DNA from: Acuticoccus mangrovi
GTDB taxonomy: Bacteria > Pseudomonadota > Alphaproteobacteria > Rhizobiales > Amorphaceae
Direction of reading: 5' to 3'
Length of the DNA: 64,000 nt
NCBI RefSeq assembly: GCF_016411865.1
Contig: NZ_JAEKJA010000013.1
Span: forward strand, 105,435 to 169,434
The position numbers and the translations under genes are program-made. Under the pieces are notes generated by a model, which was not told the origin of the DNA, made no database searches, and was given only the letters and a program-made list of their open reading frames with translations. Below, in pieces: positions 62,921 through 64,000 of the stretch. Within the stretch, counting starts at the first letter, position 1; the number at the start of each line of letters is the position of its first letter.

Positions 62921-63271
62921 ATGACGACCCGCTCGCGCCTTCGCCGTCTCGTGCTTGCGGCGGCCCCCGCCCTTCTCGCGGTCTCTCCCCTCCAAGCTGC
63001 TCAGCTCCAGGCCGCTCAGCTCCAGGCCGCTCCGCCTCAGCCTGCTCCGTCTCGGGCGGCCCCGGTCGAGGTCGCCGCCTGCGTGGTGGACGTCGCCTCC
63101 TGGGATACTCTCAACGTGCGCGCCGGGCCGAGCATTCGGCACCGGATCCTCTTCGCCCTCCCGCCCGATGCGTGCGGCGTGGCGGTGGAGTGGGACGCCT
63201 GTCGCGGAAATTGGTGCCCGATCTGGTATGGCGGGCGGACGGGATGGGCCTCGGCGCGCTATCTCGGGTGA
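62921..63271 (+). CDS. secreted SH3-domain protein with N-terminal repeat
   Basis: A 116-residue exported protein. A signal peptide (MTTRSRLRRLVLAAAPALLAV) leads into a repeated LQAAQLQAAQLQAAPPQP segment and then a bacterial SH3 domain (residues about 55-116) ending RGNWCPIWYGGRTGWASARY, the typical SH3_3 terminus; Cys residues in ACVVD, DAC, CRGNWC suggest disulfides. It probably binds or modifies the cell wall or stays soluble in the periplasm; no catalytic domain is present. The ATG follows AAGGAG by 6 bases, which supports this start over the open frame upstream. It is divergent from ilvA. Confidence 0.85.
   Translation: MTTRSRLRRLVLAAAPALLAVSPLQAAQLQAAQLQAAPPQPAPSRAAPVEVAACVVDVASWDTLNVRAGPSIRHRILFALPPDACGVAVEWDACRGNWCPIWYGGRTGWASARYLG
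62995..63035 (+). repeat. 15-bp tandem repeat coding LQAAQ units
   Basis: The unit GCTCAGCTCCAGGCC appears twice in full, preceded and followed by degenerate copies, over about 40 bases. It encodes the pentapeptide repeat AAQLQ at the junction between signal peptide and SH3 domain. The period is in frame, so copy-number change would alter linker length only. Confidence 0.75.
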
Positions 63272-63317
63272 GCGCCGCGCCGAGGGCGCGTGAGGAACGA
63301 GGGAGTGGCGAACGGCG

Positions 63318-63773
63318 ATGACGATCATCTACGTGGATGCCGACGCCTGCCCGGTGAAGGGGGAGACGCTGAAGGTCGCCGAGCGCCATCGCCTGGAGGT
63401 GGTGATCGTGTCGAACGGCGGCATCCGCCCGAGCGCCGATCCGATGGTGACGACGGTGGTGGTGCCGGAGGGGCCGGACGCGGCGGATCAGTGGATCGCC
63501 GAGCGCATCGGGCCCGGCGACATCTGCGTCACCGGCGACATTCCGCTCGCCGCGCGCTGCCTGGAGAAGGGCGCCCAGGCCGTGCGCCACAACGGCGACG
63601 CCTTCACGGCGGCGAACATCGGCCATCAGCTCGCGATGCGGGATCTGATGGCCGACATCCGTGCCGCCCACCCGCTCGCGACGGGCGGCGGCGGCAAGGC
63701 GTTCGGCAAGGCCGACCGCTCCCGCTTCCTGCAGACTCTCGACCGGATGGTGCGGGCGGCGCTCAAGGGGTGA
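63318..63773 (+). CDS. YaiI/YqxD family (DUF188) protein
   Basis: A 151-residue protein of the YaiI/YqxD (DUF188) family, related to PIN-domain nucleases by fold. The conserved [50 protein letters not shown] and final [15 protein letters not shown] are present, with aspartates that could bind metal. Function is unknown. The ATG is preceded by a weak purine patch (GGAGTGGCG). It stands alone and is followed by the hairpin cluster at the right edge. Confidence 0.92.
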   Translation: MTIIYVDADACPVKGETLKVAERHRLEVVIVSNGGIRPSADPMVTTVVVPEGPDAADQWIAERIGPGDICVTGDIPLAARCLEKGAQAVRHNGDAFTAANIGHQLAMRDLMADIRAAHPLATGGGGKAFGKADRSRFLQTLDRMVRAALKG

Positions 63774-63844
63774 GCAGCGCCCTGCCGGTGCCTTTGCGCG
63801 TAAGTGGGAGGCGGACGGCGCTGCGCGCCGGCATTGTTTTCTAG

Positions 63845-63936
63845 GGCGAGGGTGTTCCCCCTCGCGCTCCCCCATCTCGCCGATGGGCAGGGGTTCAGGA
63901 AAGACGACCGCTTCGCGGTCCTCTTGCCTGACACCC
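63845..63936. repeat. cluster of three hairpins, REP-like
   Basis: Three inverted repeats follow one another: GCGAGGG with CCCTCGC (63846-63866, 6-8 base loop), CCCATC with GATGGG (63871-63887, TCGCC loop) and a long imperfect one from TCAGG (63895) to CCTGA (63931) whose core is GACCGC-TTC-GCGGTC. A further partial hairpin (GGCGCC-TTC-GGCGTC) touches the window end. The density and lack of an ORF suggest an intergenic repetitive element of REP type, though other copies cannot be checked here. Confidence 0.55.
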
Positions 63937-64000
63937 TGCGACAAGCTTGGGGCGGGTCGTGGGCGTGTCAAGGACAAGCCCTGCGGGCGCCTTCGGCGTC

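Overview
The window reads as chromosomal DNA of a high-GC alphaproteobacterium, most likely order Hyphomicrobiales (Rhizobiales). GC is about 70% by eye, GTG and TTG starts are common, and genes are densely packed with many 1-17 bp overlaps. The strongest clue is the gene order nfu - tsaB - rimI - plsC-like - miaB - phoH - ybeY - corC - lnt - xre - metK - trmB, a conserved housekeeping string in that order. The genus cannot be fixed from the sequence. No insertion sequences, phage genes, CRISPR arrays, rRNA or tRNA genes were seen.

Layout. 1-5.9 kb: the tail of a LysE-type exporter, an SDR oxidoreductase, htpG (chaperone), a DUF2794 protein, a secreted EEP-fold hydrolase, a DUF427 protein and an EamA exporter. 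6.1-17.6 kb: the conserved string, covering Fe-S delivery, tRNA modification (tsaB, miaB, trmB), rRNA maturation (ybeY), lipoprotein acylation (lnt) and SAM synthesis (metK). Here trmB is fused behind a GNAT acetyltransferase domain, and lnt carries a 3 x 30 bp tandem repeat at its 5' end. 17.6-24.5 kb: a DUF1697 protein, malic enzyme maeB, and mutS - DUF1330 - dapB. 24.5-29.3 kb: a ferric-iron-type ABC importer whose ATPase lies on the opposite strand from its binding protein and permease, with an AlgJ/AlgX-like protein between them. 29.4-31.8 kb: a cytochrome P450 overlapping an LpxL/HtrB-like acyltransferase. 32-38.4 kb: rpsD, gatB, a lipoprotein and two SGNH-like genes (one a GSCFA protein), and an isovaleryl-CoA-type dehydrogenase.

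38.5-45.8 kb: a 58-residue Cys/His protein and, on the minus strand, a compact eight-gene operon. It holds a polar amino-acid-type ABC importer (binding protein, ATPase, two permeases), an N-carbamoyl-D-amino-acid hydrolase-like nitrilase, a flavin reductase-like protein, a DapA-like aldolase and a hydantoinase/dihydropyrimidinase. A hydantoin racemase-like gene sits about 3.5 kb away, beyond alaS and next to aroQ. Together these look like a route for importing and opening cyclic ureides. This is the best candidate for an under-described system here.

45.9-64 kb: DUF4112, alaS, the racemase and aroQ, a zinc alcohol dehydrogenase, an RND efflux adaptor and pump with a symmetry-rich upstream region, a VOC protein, a small membrane protein, an ada - DNA-repair-oxygenase pair, the overlapping operon ilvA - pdxA - pdxJ, a secreted SH3 protein with an N-terminal repeat, a YaiI/DUF188 protein, and a cluster of hairpins at the right edge.

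A recurring feature is short tandem duplication at gene edges (the lnt start, the end of the small membrane gene at 57.7 kb, the stop codon of the oxygenase, and the signal-peptide junction of the SH3 protein). Start sites were chosen from Shine-Dalgarno spacing, family N-termini and overlap with the upstream stop. All functions are read from motifs and context, without database searches.
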